This document shows, in pieces, positions 22,541 to 33,802 of a stretch of DNA of 64,000 bases. The stretch's first letter is position 1. The number at the start of each line of letters is the position of its first letter. The stretch is from Massospora cicadina. Taxonomy: Eukaryota; Entomophthoromycota; Entomophthoromycetes; Entomophthorales; Entomophthoraceae. The position numbers and the translations under genes were made by a program. The stretch lies in assembly GCA_022478985.1 (NCBI GenBank), contig JAKSZP010017489.1, forward strand, positions 18,250 through 82,249, written 5' to 3'. Below the pieces are notes generated by a model, which made no database searches, was not told the origin of the DNA, and saw only the letters and a program-made list of their open reading frames with translations.

Positions 22541-23200
22541 ATCTTGTAGGGTTTGAATCCCGTATTGTGAAATAACGTGCTAAAGGAAATCCAGTTTTTT
22601 TCTGGAAGAAAGTATATTTTGATGGCTTCAACCTAATGTTAGAAGCCTGCAGGCGTTGGAACACTTCTTTTAGGTGCGTGAGGTGCTCGTTGAAGGTCTT
22701 GGAGTAAACTGTGATACCATTGAGATAAACAATCACACAGATCAGCTTGAGATTTTGGAGAATATGATCTATCGCCCGTTGAAAAGTGGCAGATTCATTG
22801 CACAGCTCCTGGGTAATGAGTGGGTTGAAATAGGCCCTCGCTACAGATAAGTGCACATTTCTCCTGGTCTTGAGTAGAGAGGTCCATATGCCAATACCCA
22901 CTAGCCAAATCCATAGCAGAAAAGAACTCAGACCCAGAGAGTTTGGCCAGAGCTTTTTTTATACAAAAATAGGGTAGCTGCCCTCCTTAGTGAGGTTATT
23001 TAATTTATGGTAGTCCATAACTACAATGACATCCTTTTTTCTTCTTTATAATTAAAAGAGGGGAAGACTAAAGGCTTTGGGAAGGCACCAACATTCCAGC
23101 GTCCAGCAACTATTTGAGCTCCATATGCATCTATAGCTCCTCAAATTTTGATTTGTGGTAGGGTTTAGATCAGATTGGACGTGCATTCCCAACGTCAATA
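22541..23200 (-). pseudogene. pol: Element A reverse transcriptase
   Basis: Minus strand: the start of the palm is IKKKKGCHCS (about 23040), then GSEFFSAMDLASGYWHMDLS, EKCALICSEGLFQPT and SATFQRAIDHILQNLKLICVIVYL (22790-22710). The catalytic tetrad reads YLNGI instead of YLDDI, so the active site is lost. TFNEHLTHLKEVFQRLQASN follows. It matches C residue by residue over long stretches. Confidence 0.85.
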
Positions 23201-23399
23201 GTGTGAGTCCAACCCTTCATGTGCCCATATTAATTATTGGATTTGGAGAAAATGTTGTTATAGGCCTCAAGTAGGTTTGAACCTTGTCAACTCCTTTAGG
23301 CTTAGTTTTTCAGAGATTTGCATGGTAGGCAAAGTACATAATGATTGGTTGGCAGGTAAGCCCATATCTGCCATAGACTAAGTATAAGGGACGTGCTTG

Positions 23400-23660
23400 A
23401 TGTCCTTAATGGGTATCAGAAGGCCTTTCCTAATCTCCTGGTGCTTTTTTATGACCAAGTCCTTCTTGGTGAGAGTCCCCAGAAGGATATTGATGGGTCA
23501 TTGGTAGTTTGGGTCTAATACACCGGGCAACACTCAAGGCCCTAAAGGGCTTATCCCCTCAATGCTTGTGATGTGTAATAGACAGTTGTGGGGGATCTGC
23601 AAGGTAATTTCGGTGTCAATCACCTTCTGTCACCTGCTTTTACTAATATCCCCTCTTTTA
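23400..23660 (-). pseudogene. Element A dUTPase-like domain
   Basis: Minus strand: VIDTEITLQIPHNCLLHITSI (about 23625-23560), then LPGVLDPNYQ and PINILLGTL (about 23530-23480), then IKKHQEIRKGLLIPI (about 23455-23410). The G(V/I)LDPxY motif keeps the Asp and Tyr of dUTPase motif 3. One TGA follows NYQ. Placed between protease and RT. Confidence 0.65.
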
Positions 23661-23789
23661 TGCATAAAAGGAGATTTCCTTTAGCGCGTCCACAGATTCT
23701 GGTAACTTATTTGTATTCTGCCCCGCTGTAGTATAATGAAAAGGTAAGGCGGATGAAGGATATTTAATTAAGCGAGTGTTCTATTTCCT

Positions 23790-24175
23790 TATTGAACTCA
23801 TTGTTAGTTAAAACAAAAAAGCTTTGTAATTCAGCAGGGAGAGATATCCTTTCTTCAGGTTAATGATCCCATCGTACTCAAGCATAAATTGAGTCCCAAT
23901 GAGCAGATCATAAGTGGTACTAGCTAAAGCTATCGCTGGGGCCAACAGGATAATCTTACCAAATCGGATGGGTAGAGAAGAGTATGCCACAATGGCGCAA
24001 GTGTTGTTAGGACCAGCAGTCTCAAACTATTGGGTATATTCCAAGTCAGGGGCCAGCTTGATCTTCTTAACTAGTTTTGAAGAAAGAACGTTTACTGAAG
24101 AGCCAGTGTCAAGGATTTCTAGGATCTGTACCCAGTTAATGATGACCTCAACCTTGGTTAGGGTCCCCTAAAGGT
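23790..24175 (-). pseudogene. pol: Element A aspartic protease
   Basis: Minus strand: LEILDTGSSVNVLSSKLVKKIKL (about 24122-24055) with an intact DTG, then AYSSLPIRFGKIILLAPAIAL and YDLLIGTQFMLEYDGIINL (23985-23850). The same order and words occur in C (39700-39978). A few stops separate the pieces. Confidence 0.85.
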
Positions 24176-25392
24176 TAGGGGAGGGAGCTAGAACTTCCTA
24201 TATGCGGAAAGTGGACGCAAATCTATGAGAAGTGTCAGGGTATTTGTCTTTAATGGATTGTAGCGTGTGGACCTGCTGAGTAGATCAACTAGCGTGGCAA
24301 TGACCTGGTCAGCATCACTGGCAGTATCAATAACCTCAAAGCACACCAGCACTTGACTGAGATAGTTTCTAAGTGGTATTATGGCCATGGCAACTCTTTC
24401 AGGGTTCAACCAGTCTGGGATTTCCACTTCACTTGGGGCTCCTAGTACATGATGGCCGATGTCTTTGTAACCACCTTCAGATTCGTCATCAGAGGGGTTC
24501 TCTATGCACCTTAGAGGTCTATTAGAATGTGAGAGGTAGACAGGCCTCTCTGGATCACAGGAGTTGTTTTTTGGGGCTCACCTATCCTTTTGACCTTTAA
24601 GGAAAATGGTAGAGCTTCAGCGACTTTGCCTGTTCTTGGTGAGGAGGTTTCAGTATGCGCAAAGCTAGAGAGGAGAACATAGCAGTTATGGAATGCGGCT
24701 TGGAAGGACGTGGGTATGGAGCCACAGTGATGAGCCCCTTAGGGGCGAGTGTGGCCCGAGGTAAGATCTCAACTGACTGCAAAGGATGGACTGGATGTGC
24801 AACTGACATGTGGGAAACTGACCAATCTCACTATTAGTACATTTTTGCCAACTTCATGTGGTATAGGGGAGTCTATTTTAAGTCGCCTCACTGGCACAGG
24901 CCTTTGGGTGGTGACAAGCACATTAGAGGCCAGGGGATTTAGTGGATTCCTTCTGCCAGGCTACAGTGGGTAGATCCAAAATGGTAAAGGCTTGCAGTTT
25001 TAACTCCAATCCTTGAGGGTTCCAACTTCTTAAAGATCTGCAGCCTTCAATTAAGCCTCATTTACATCATCTATGATCCAGAAATGCCATCTAATTGAGA
25101 CAATATGCCTTTATAGGGAAGGGTAAGAGGTCAATTCGCTCAGAATGGCAGCAATGGCATCAAGAGGTAGCATTTTTGCAAGTAGTAGGGGCTGAGCTTC
25201 ACTGTAGAACCAATCAACAAATGAAGCAACTGATTCTCCCTCTTTCAGACTAAGGCGTATAAAGGCTTGTTTTCTTTTTTTAAACTCTGCGAGGAGCTAA
25301 ACTCATTCATAAGCATTTCTTTAACCTCTGCCAAGTTATTAAGGATTCCATGTATGAAACCATAATCTCCTGAAACATTCAGCTTAAATAGG
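24176..25392 (-). pseudogene. gag: Element A gag, C-terminal part
   Basis: The frame 24188-24427 (IPDWLNPERVAMAIIPLRNYLSQVLV...EVIDTASDADQ) aligns with C at 39400-39530. The rest towards 25392 is gag-like but broken. It ends at GAAGG 25393-25397, where B inserted; gag resumes at 34950. Confidence 0.65.
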
Positions 25393-25397
25393 GAAGG

Positions 25398-26538
25398 TGT
25401 TGGGATTTTTGCCCGTATTCCCAGACTTCTAGATTACCTGGTATTGCTAGGGGAAAATTCCCTAAGGCGAAGTGAATCAGAAATTGGTTAACCTGATTTT
25501 GGAGGAACTACGTTTGGGGGATTTTGAGATATTCTCCTGGTTGTATCCATTGGGGATCAATCCAGATGAATACTTAAGATCTCATTGGGCGGAGTTGCCA
25601 AAGAATTAGGGGCATCTGATAGTGATTAACTATCAGGTGTACTGATTAAGATTGGTCAGGTTTCATCACTGACTAAATAGAACGAATAGTAAGTTGTGAG
25701 GTGAGTGATGCTGCCCGCAACTAGCGAATTTATTGGTTGGTGAGTGACCTGACATACTGGATAATAAGTCCCATTACCTAAGCAGGTCGCTAGCCAGATA
25801 TGGTTGGTTTTCTTGAATCAAGAGGAGAACGTTAGAGAATGTTTTCCAACTCTTTTTGTTTTAGGTCTCAAGGATGTCCAACAACGGAATTCTAGTCAGG
25901 ATGGGGAAGACCATCGCTGCTGAGATGAGGATGAGTGATTCAATGGCAACGGCTGCCTTTTCATCAAAGAGGTGTCAACTGAGGGTTATACAGCCAAATC
26001 CCACACTATATAATTCCCTAGGATTTACTATAATAAAAACAGTGTTTTACAGTACTTTACAGAGTTTAGAGTTACAGTAACATTATTGATTTGGTGTATA
26101 GTTATACTATCAGCTTCTATTGTGTTGTTCTATCTCAAGGATATTATTGCAGAGGGCAATAATTGGAAGACTCTCAGAGCGAAGAGTAAAGATCCAAGTG
26201 GGGATCTAGAGACAAAGGAATCAAAATCAGGGATAGCTGCCAACTGTGTGTTGGGCTGAGAGAGACTGTCACCAGGGTATCTTAGCGAAGATTGGGTAGA
26301 CAAGAGTATAGGGAATGAATCCCTATGAGTACGACTTCAAGCGTATTTAATTGGAAATACTGGCCAAGCATTGGGCCAAATTATAGTTCAATCTCAACTA
26401 TGGATAACAGTCTCCATACTAATATCAATTAATAATAAATTATATACAATGCAACGAAGTGCACGAGGAAACTGAACCTGTGCAGTAAAAAGGTTACTGG
26501 GTTGCCAGCCAATAATCAACATAGAGTAAATTTTTACA
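25398..26538 (+). repeat. Element B 5' LTR
   Basis: 1141 bp, TGTTGGGATTTTTGCCCGTATTCCCAG... ending TAAATTTTTACA. It aligns over its whole length with 33803-34944; the two small ORFs in each copy (25874-26080 and 34204-34572) are the same LTR text and are not genes. Confidence 0.92.
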
Positions 26539-26541
26539 AGT

Positions 26542-26559
26542 TGGTGCTCACTACAGGGG
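26542..26559 (+). other. Element B primer-binding site
   Basis: TGGTGCTCACTACAGGGG, identical over 18 bases to the sites of A and C, three bases after the LTR. Confidence 0.88.
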
Positions 26560-26562
26560 TAT

Positions 26563-27870
26563 TTGAGTGAAGAATCTGTTATAATGTCATATAAAGAAGA
26601 GCTACGCAAGCTGTGGACTGAGATCGCCACTGTAAATCAGAATGCCTTAAACTCAGCAGACCATTGGGAGTTCATGGCCTTGGAAGAACAAGTCGCTAAG
26701 GTGGAGGAAGGAGTAGAGAATGTAGCCAACTTTGGGAATGAGTTACTCGGCAAAGTAAACTCATTGAAGAATAAAGAAGGGGACCTCATTTGAGAGGTCT
26801 TATACCTGAAAACAGAGCGAGAAGCAGATCATGTTTGTTTAAATAAAATTTGGTGCAGATATTGAGAAATTAGTTAAACAAGTGGAGGATCTTAAAGCTC
26901 ACAGATGTGTTTGTAAGCCTGATATGGCAAGTGATGCTGAAGAAAGAAGTCCTCGCATGATACTTGGGAAGTCAAATACCCTAAGGAACATGCCGCCCAC
27001 TTTTAATGCCATTTTGGAGATGATGCCCAAAGTCACACCACAAGTTAACCAAGTAGCCAAACTGAGAATATTGGCTAGAAATGACTTGGAGGCGCTTAGG
27101 GCAACGCCAAAATTGCCAACATTCCATCAGGATACCACCCCAGCTTTTTCTGACTGTTTGACATGACCATGAATGGATATGGAGATTGTCAAAAGGCATT
27201 GATAGTCATGAATTGCCTGGACACCGACTGTCAAAACTTAGTGTTACCTCACCTGGAGGGAGACAACTGGTCATATGGTGAGGCAAAGGCGGCCATCATG
27301 AAGGAGTTAGGGAGTCTGACCCGCATGTCAAAACGCAAGCAAGAATTTATGGGAATGAGTTCCATAAAGATGAGTCTCTTGCTAGCTTCGCGGATCAATT
27401 TTACCAGGAGTCGCAGATCCTGGACAGAGAAAAAGTATTGGACAACTCTGATGCTAGAATCGCACTGCAAGCGGCCCTTTGGCCCTATCGTGATTTGCAT
27501 TGTATGATGTCTTCCATGTTCACAATGGAAATAACTACCTCACAAATGGTAGATAACCTGAAGAATTTGGGAGCAACATTTGATACCCTGAATAGAAGCT
27601 TCAAGTCCAATCTGGTACAAAATCCAAATACCATGAAGGGAAATGAAGGAGCAAAGGAGGCTACCAATCAAACCGTTCCAGGAAATAAGCCCAAAGAAAT
27701 CAGACGGTTAAACAAGAAGGAGAAGGTCTGTTATCAGTGTGGCGGGAAAGAACATTTTGCCATACACTGTAAAAAGCCAAAGGATCAAATTACGTGGTCC
27801 AGGCCAAGGAGACAGCAGACGCCAAGGATTTGGGAAAAGGGCCTTCTGCCTAGACAAGAAACAGTCTAGA
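26563..27870 (+). pseudogene. gag: Element B gag with zinc knuckle
   Basis: A first open piece (26563-26793) is rich in E, K and V with heptad-like spacing, probably a coiled coil. The capsid part is split between frames ending 27166 and 27507 (DTDCQNLVLPHLEGDNWSYGEAKAAIMKEL). The frame 27438-27869 continues (ALWPYRDLHCMMSSMFTME) and ends with the nucleocapsid knuckle CYQCGGKEHFAIHC at about 27729-27770 (C-x2-C-x4-H-x4-C). Three or four shifts and stops. Confidence 0.82.
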
Positions 27871-28690
27871 GCGGCGGAGAAACCTGTTCCTCCCAATATC
27901 CTGAATGAAGAAATTGACATTAGGAATCTGTTTGTAGATGACAAACAGGATCAGCTATACCAAGTGGTCAATATGGATGTAAATGCAGTGACCAGAGCTG
28001 GGGCGAAGAGAATCGACCCTGAGATAATCCAGGAAGTTGCTCAGCTGTATGCCCAACAACTGCCAGATAAGATCCAAACTGCCAAGAATCCTGAAGAGTT
28101 ATCAGACGTCCGTTTAGATGAGGATAATCTATCTATTCTCCTCAGCGCAATAAAGGAATTGTTTCCTGAATTATCAGCGCAAATTATTCATACCCTAGAT
28201 TTGGCTAATAACGCCGCCATTCACTCAGTAAATACTATATTACAATACTCCAAGTGTACATATATAGATATACAAGTGAATCGAGTGAGGGTGAGGGCAA
28301 TTGTTGACAGTGGAGCGCCCATCAATATTGTTTCAACCAAGCTGGTAAAGAGGATGAAGATCTCGCCAGACTTGGAGCATAAGAAAGAATATGGAACAGC
28401 TGGGACAAACACCACCATTTCCTGTGTAGTGTATAGTGCGCTGCTATTATGATTTGGATCGCTGGTGGTATCTGCGACAGCCATAGTTTTGGCGAACCAA
28501 AACTATGACATCCTGATCGGAATGGAGTCTTTATGGAAATATGGAGTTAAATGTAACTTCAAGGATAATACATTGACCATCTTAGGTCAGATGTTACCAT
28601 TGGTATACCAGAAGGATGGTGAAGCTCCATTTAATCAGAGAGACAACTTATCAATCTGATATACAATGATGGCATTGTTTTGATTCAATA
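27871..28690 (+). pseudogene. pol: Element B aspartic protease
   Basis: Frame 27739-28452 carries about 150 residues of linker and then the active site RAIVDSGAPINIVSTKLV (about 28296-28345). YGTAGTNTTI and ALLL follow, then a TGA at 28450-28452 where F and E have arginine (RFG). The rest (28465-28659) has the second-half motif YDILIGMESLWKYGV. DSG is intact. Confidence 0.85.
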
Positions 28691-28739
28691 CCAATTAGTT
28701 GGTAGGAAGTGATGTGAAATGCCGGCAGAAATCCTATAG

Positions 28740-29010
28740 AACCGGGGAATTCCACTAAGGATCAAGAATGAGAGGACCATACTGGCCGGATAGCAGATAC
28801 TAGTTGACACAGGATTGACATTGAATATTCCTGAGTTATTGTATGGGAAGGTTGGAAGCCCCTGGAAGAAGTCCAGAGTGGAGCCATGGATGGCTCCTGG
28901 GATAATAATGCTGGGCCATGGAGAAATTCGAGTTCTTCTGGCGAATTTGAGTGAAAAACCAATGAAGATCAAGAGGAATCAGATCATTGCATTTATTCAT
29001 CTGATCCCGA
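28740..29010 (+). pseudogene. Element B dUTPase-like domain
   Basis: EFPLRIKNERTILAG, one TAG, QILVDTGLTLNIPELLYGKV (about 28795-28855), then APGIIMLGHGEIRVLLANLS and IKRNQIIAFIHLI (about 28885-29005). This gives the dUTPase strand order, including V.TGL.L.IPE.(Y)G.V and the GEI.VLL.NLS block. The catalytic Asp of GVID is replaced (GIIMLGH). This is the clearest dUTPase resemblance in the window. Confidence 0.7.
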
Positions 29011-30655
29011 TGGCCAAATTGAGACAGTTCAATGATTTTGGGTCTCTCAATGAAATGGGATTACCAGCTGGGGTAGCTGAAAGCATCAACCTATTGGTTG
29101 ATTGGGAGCAGCTCGCTGATCCTTTGGAAGGCCAGCAGGAGGAGGTGCTCAAACTATTTGAGAAATATCAGGAAGTGTTCACTCAGGATGACCACGATTT
29201 GGGATGTGCACAAGATGTAATTCACAAGGTCGACGCCAGGGAAAATTTACCAATAAGGATGAGACCAATGCAAAGATTGAAAGCTGCCAAAGTAGTAGTG
29301 GAGGATGAAATCAGCAAACTAGTGAAGCATGGGCTTCTAGTTCCGTCGTCAAGCCCCTGGGCGAGTCCAATTCTGATTGTGAAGAAGAAGGATGGATCCA
29401 ACTGAGTGGTGATTGACTACTGAAGGCGGAAAAAAATTACAAAGAAGAATTCATATCTCCTATCAAGGATTGATGATGCGCTGGATCATTTAGGAGAAGC
29501 AAAGTATTTCTCCGTGATGGATCTGATCTTGGGATATTGGCAGATTGACTTGCCAAAGGAAGACCAAGAAAAATGCGCGATTATTACCACGCAGGGGCTA
29601 TACCAACCAACGAGGATGCCCCAGGGTCTCTGCAATGCGCCTGCAACGTTTCAGAGGGCCGTGGATGCAATACTAAGCAACCTGAAGTTCTCATGCGTCC
29701 TGGTATATGTGGATAATATCAACGTGTTCAGTAGAACATTTACTAATCACCTCCACCACTTGGAAGAAGTATTTAAGCGACTGTCCATGGCTGACCTGAA
29801 GATCAAGCCAAGGAAGTGCCACTTCTTTAAGAAAGAGTTGGAATACCTGGGATTTGTAATCAACTCAAGTGGATTGCAGCTTCAAACCCAGAAGATAGCA
29901 GCTATAGAGCATATGGCTGTACCAAAGAGTGTCTGAGACATCCAAGTGTTCCCTGGGATGGTCAAATACTACAGAAGATTTATTCAGGACTTCGCCCAAA
30001 TAGCTGAGCCATTATTCCATTTATTAAAGGATTCAAAAAAAGGATTTGTATGGAATGAAGAGGCCCAGGAATCCTTCGATGAGTTACACTAGTATTTGAT
30101 AGATTTGCTGATTCTGAAATATCTGAATTTTGGTCAAGAGTTTATCATTCAAACCAATGCTTCATTGATGGCGATTGGCGCCATACTGAGCCAAGTAGAT
30201 GAACTTGGGGACGAGCATCTGGTGGCATATGTGAGCTGGACACTCTCAGCCGCTGAGAGGAACTACACCGTGACTGAGTGGGAATGCCTTGCAGTCATTT
30301 ATGCATTCAAGCAGTTTCAGGTGTACGTCCACAGAACGCACTTTAAGGTGGTAACGGACCATTCTTCAAAACATTGGCTGCACAATCTAAGAGAACTGGA
30401 AGGACAACTGGCCCAATGGGCACTTAAGCTTCAGGCTTATGATTATGAGATAGTCCACCGAGTGGGGCTTCTCACCAGAATGTGGATGGCTTATCGTGGT
30501 TACCAATGGTCCAGTTGGTATACCTGCAGGTGGATGAGCTATTCCAGAGAATGGCCAAAGGAAAAATTGGGGATGAGCCCTGAGAAATTTAAGGTTCGCT
30601 CTGAAAAGCGATGGAAAACACTGAGACTATGGATGGACAAGTATTTAAGATGATC
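29011..30655 (+). pseudogene. pol: Element B reverse transcriptase and RNase H
   Basis: RT starts with VLKLFEKYQEVFTQDDHDLGC (about 29140). The frame to 29405 ends at TGA inside KKDGSN*VVID. The palm (29514-29936) has MDLILGYWQIDLP, TRMPQGLCNAPATFQRAVD and YVDNI in place of YLDDI, a change of a catalytic Asp to Asn. It ends at TGA 29934-29936 (KSV*DIQVF). RNase H is in 30096-30653, with NASLMAIGAILSQ (first Asp changed) and ERNYTVTEWECLAVIYAFKQF, HFKVVTDHSSKHWLHNL. Confidence 0.9.
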
Positions 30656-31765
30656 AATGGGAAGTGGCTATTATTCCTGAAACTGTTGGAAAGAGCAGCG
30701 ATAGTACAAGAGGCTCACAAGGTTGTCAGGCATGGAGGCCTGAGGAAAACAACTGACCATATTTTCCAGTTTATCACTGGGAATCAATCAACTACAATGT
30801 CGCAGATTATTTAGCTTTTTGTGTGGAGTGCCAGATGCACAAACCACACAAGAATACAACTGGATACTGACTGGTCCACCCTGGATTTGCCTGGCACACG
30901 GTGTCCATTGACATGATGGGACCTCTGACAATGAGCACAGGGGGAGTCAAGTACATCATAGTTGCCATCAACCATATGATGAGATAGGTCGAGACAAAGG
31001 CCCTAACCAGAGTAGATGCTACCAGTACTGCGAGGTTCATCCTGGATCAAGTGGTATACCAGCATGGATGTCCGCAGGTCCTGCTGAGTGACAATGGGAC
31101 CAACTTCACATCTCATGTGATCCTGAGGTTTTACTGAAATAATGGGGATTTGAGGAGTCATGTCAGTACCATACCAACTGGAGACAAACAGACTGGTAGA
31201 ACGGGTCAATGGGACGCTGGCTGCAACTCTGAGGAAGCTAGTCGCAGGGAGAACTTCCACGTGGGGATGTACCTGAGTTTGTTGATGTTTGCTACAACAT
31301 TAGTCATCATACGTTGATGGAAAAGATGCCATTTGAATTATTATACAGAAGAAAGGCTGCGTTGCTGCTAATTTTATATTTGGTGGTGGAACCTACATCG
31401 TGGATGAGTACTGAGAAATACCTGAACTGACTGACAAGTATCCTTATTGATATGCAATTGCAAGCATTCAATACAACCTTGAAGAAAAGGATATGAGCGA
31501 AATTGATGGATGACAAGAACCAACCGGCTTTAGAAGAATATCAAATAGGGGAAAGATTTGCCTACTGCGATATGCATGGTTTCAGATGAAGAAACAAATT
31601 AGATGCATTGTGGTCAGGTCTGTTTGAAGTAATCGCCAAGACAGTGACCAATGCTTACTCCATCAAGAATCTCTTTGATGGAAGAGTTGCAAATTGATTT
31701 CACGCTAAGTATCTAAAGTGTTGGATCAATGAAAGAATAGAAGAGTTCCCAAAGGACCGGTGAAC
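30656..31765 (+). pseudogene. pol: Element B integrase
   Basis: Zinc-domain text AHKVVRHGGLRKTTDHIFQF (about 30712-30775) and CVECQMHKPHKN (about 30821); core VSIDMMGPL (about 30902), [14 protein letters not shown] (about 31077) and LVERVNGTLAATLRKLV (about 31195). The C-terminal part to about 31765 includes a TGA at 31695-31697 in N*FHAKYLK. HHCC and DDE elements are recognisable, with many stops. Confidence 0.85.
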
Positions 31766-31789
31766 CATTAAGTTGGTCATGTCCTGATG

Positions 31790-32300
31790 ATTAGGTCAAG
31801 TCCAAAAAAGGAACTCTGAACCAATCTAGATGGTTAAGTCTGAAAAAAGGACCTCTAAACCATGTAAAACTGGCAGGTTTAAGTACCCAGGACCCAGTTT
31901 GGGGGAAAAAGATGGACCGCTGAACCAAAACAAGGTCAAGTCCCATAGGAAAAAGAAGAATAAAGATAAAAAATTTATAAAAGATATTGGAAAAAAATAA
32001 ACCGCATAGATAAAAAAAGTTGATATTTTTATAAATTTTATTTTTATTGATAGTCCTCAGTATGGGGATGATTCCACCTATGTCACCTCTTGGGGGAGGG
32101 AGGATGGATCGCGGTAGGAATGAACAGCCCATCAAATTTGATATGTGATCAGATGCTAGCGAGGGCGAGAGCTACACAAAACCATGTTTGTTGAGTGGAT
32201 GCCGAGCCCTGAGAAAAAGTGACTAGGGGAAGGGAAATGGAGATGTTGGAGGAAGACAACTGCGAAACCCCAGATTAGGGAGGAAAGCAACAGTATAAAA
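31790..32300. other. Element B, non-coding stretch after integrase with imperfect repeats
   Basis: 31770-31935 holds three or four imperfect copies of a unit GGTCAAGTCC(AAAAA)AGGA(A/C)CTCTGAACCA. An A/T-rich stretch with AAAATAAA-like signals on both strands (31970-32050) follows; it could be the end of either the sense or antisense transcripts. Confidence 0.45.
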
Positions 32301-33219
32301 AGAGGCAGTCAGTGAATAACCCCATTAATCCCAATATGGCACTGGAGCCAGAAGATTAGTCCTGAGCGCCTGCCGATGGGCTTCATCAAGGACACTGGAC
32401 ATGTGGGCCAGCAATAAAGAAGGGATGCTTGACGGGGGTTGCTGAATCATGCCCCCTATCAACACCATCAGCAGAAGATACCAATGGGAAGTGCCGGAGA
32501 AGAGATAGTTGTGCAGAGAGTGGATTGCATCCTGCAAGCAGCAACTATGGGCTTCTTGGAAGCTAAAGCTGAATGAATGGTGGAACCCAGGTGAGGCTGG
32601 AAGCTTTGTGGACCAACTTCAAAGAACTTGGCCAGCAAAGCAAAGATCATAAGCGGCAGTATTCCAAATTAGAAGGTTATCAAGATCAGAGGAATTCAGT
32701 GCTAAAGTCAAAGCCTTGGTAACTTGGGCCTGGAGTTCAGCGTAGGGGAGCTCAAAGTGAATACTGTTACCAATTGAGAGCTCAGAGACCAGAACAGAAG
32801 GTTTGTAAAATTGACTGAGTTGGAAGAGGAATTCAGGGAGTAGGTTTGACCCAGCCAGAAATGAATGATCCAGAGCAACCAGCATAATCTTTAGAGCATC
32901 TATGATAATGTTTGGAGCATCAGCAAAAGGAGCTGAATCCAGGAGAGGTTCGAAGTCCAACTCTGGAATTGATGGCATAGGAAGAGTCAGTCGAGAGTTG
33001 TTCAAAATGATAGATCGCCTGGTTTTTGGAAGGATTAGTTACCGTTTCCAGTAATTTGACAAAAGTATTAGCCACTTGCGCCAGACTAGGCGTATGAGTC
33101 CTGGAAGGACCATAAAAGAGGTTCCATCAAGCATCATGACTCATCTGCTGGAAGAGATGAATGTCTGGATCAGACAGACTATTGAGGAGCTGCTGGTAGC
33201 AAGACTTGGAATTTGACAT
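32300..33219 (-). pseudogene. Element B antisense reading frame between integrase and 3' LTR
   Basis: Minus-strand ATG at 33219 begins MSNSKSCYQQLLNSLSDPD. A TGA at 33129-33127 is in a context that fits a lost CGA. The frame then runs to about 32950, shifts into the open frame 33005-32619 (ELDFEPLLDSAPFADAPNII, LVALDHSFLAGSNLLPEFLF) and again near 32640 into 32650-32468. Together about 250 residues, mostly helical and leucine-rich, with no family I recognise. An extra antisense ORF in this position is known from some plant gypsy lineages. It could equally be a captured host gene. Confidence 0.45.
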
Positions 33220-33413
33220 ATGAGCTGGATGAGAGAGGGTATGTCAGACTTATATAGAAGTTGACATTTTGCACTCCATAATCCATTAAGCTCCAATTTT
33301 GGGGAAATTAATCTCAAAATTAATGAGATAAGCTCTCCAAGAGAAGAATTAAGAATGACTTATGCCAAGAGGTTATGAGTGAAATAACAAGGGTGAATAA
33401 GAAATAAATATTT

Positions 33414-33780
33414 TTAATTAAGCCACAAAACGAACATCAATGGTAAGAGTCTCCTGTCTAGAATGAGGAGAAAATTAGGAAATCTAGGACGCCAGACCAA
33501 GAATCCTGAATATGACAGTGGGTCATATACCCTGATGGTGGGAAAACCAGATCCCAGGATTAATATCGTCATTGGTAAATTGATCAGCCTGGCATGACAG
33601 AAGGTCGTGGGGACCGCGCTCTGAGAAGGTGGTAGCGAGGAGAAAGAGGAAGAACGCCATATGCTAAAGGTCATCCTGAGCAGCATTGAGTATTGAAAAG
33701 TGTACTCCACTTGAACCAATGAAGTATTTGACCAGGTGTCCGAAGAGGTGTTCTCATGCCCTGGTCCTTTTCTCACTGGA
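33414..33780 (-). pseudogene. Second antisense frame in element B
   Basis: Minus-strand text open for about 120 codons upstream of the first antisense frame (YTFQYSMLLRMTFSIWRSSS, LPMTILILGSGFPTIRVYDP), ending TAA at 33416-33414. The only ATG-type start at 33821 lies in the 3' LTR and crosses the purine tract, so the true start is uncertain. It may be an exon of the same antisense gene or chance. Confidence 0.3.
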
Positions 33781-33802
33781 AATCTAGGCAAGAGGGGGGA
33801 TG

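Noticed and set aside
25874..26080. Coding gene in the LTR of B (also 34204-34572)
   Set aside because: The ORF is part of the duplicated LTR, differs in length and frame between copies and has no motif.
13092..31697. Alternative genetic code with TGA as arginine
   Set aside because: The same copies also contain TAA and TAG stops and frameshifts, and an Arg reading of UGA has no nuclear precedent; CGA decay explains the pattern.
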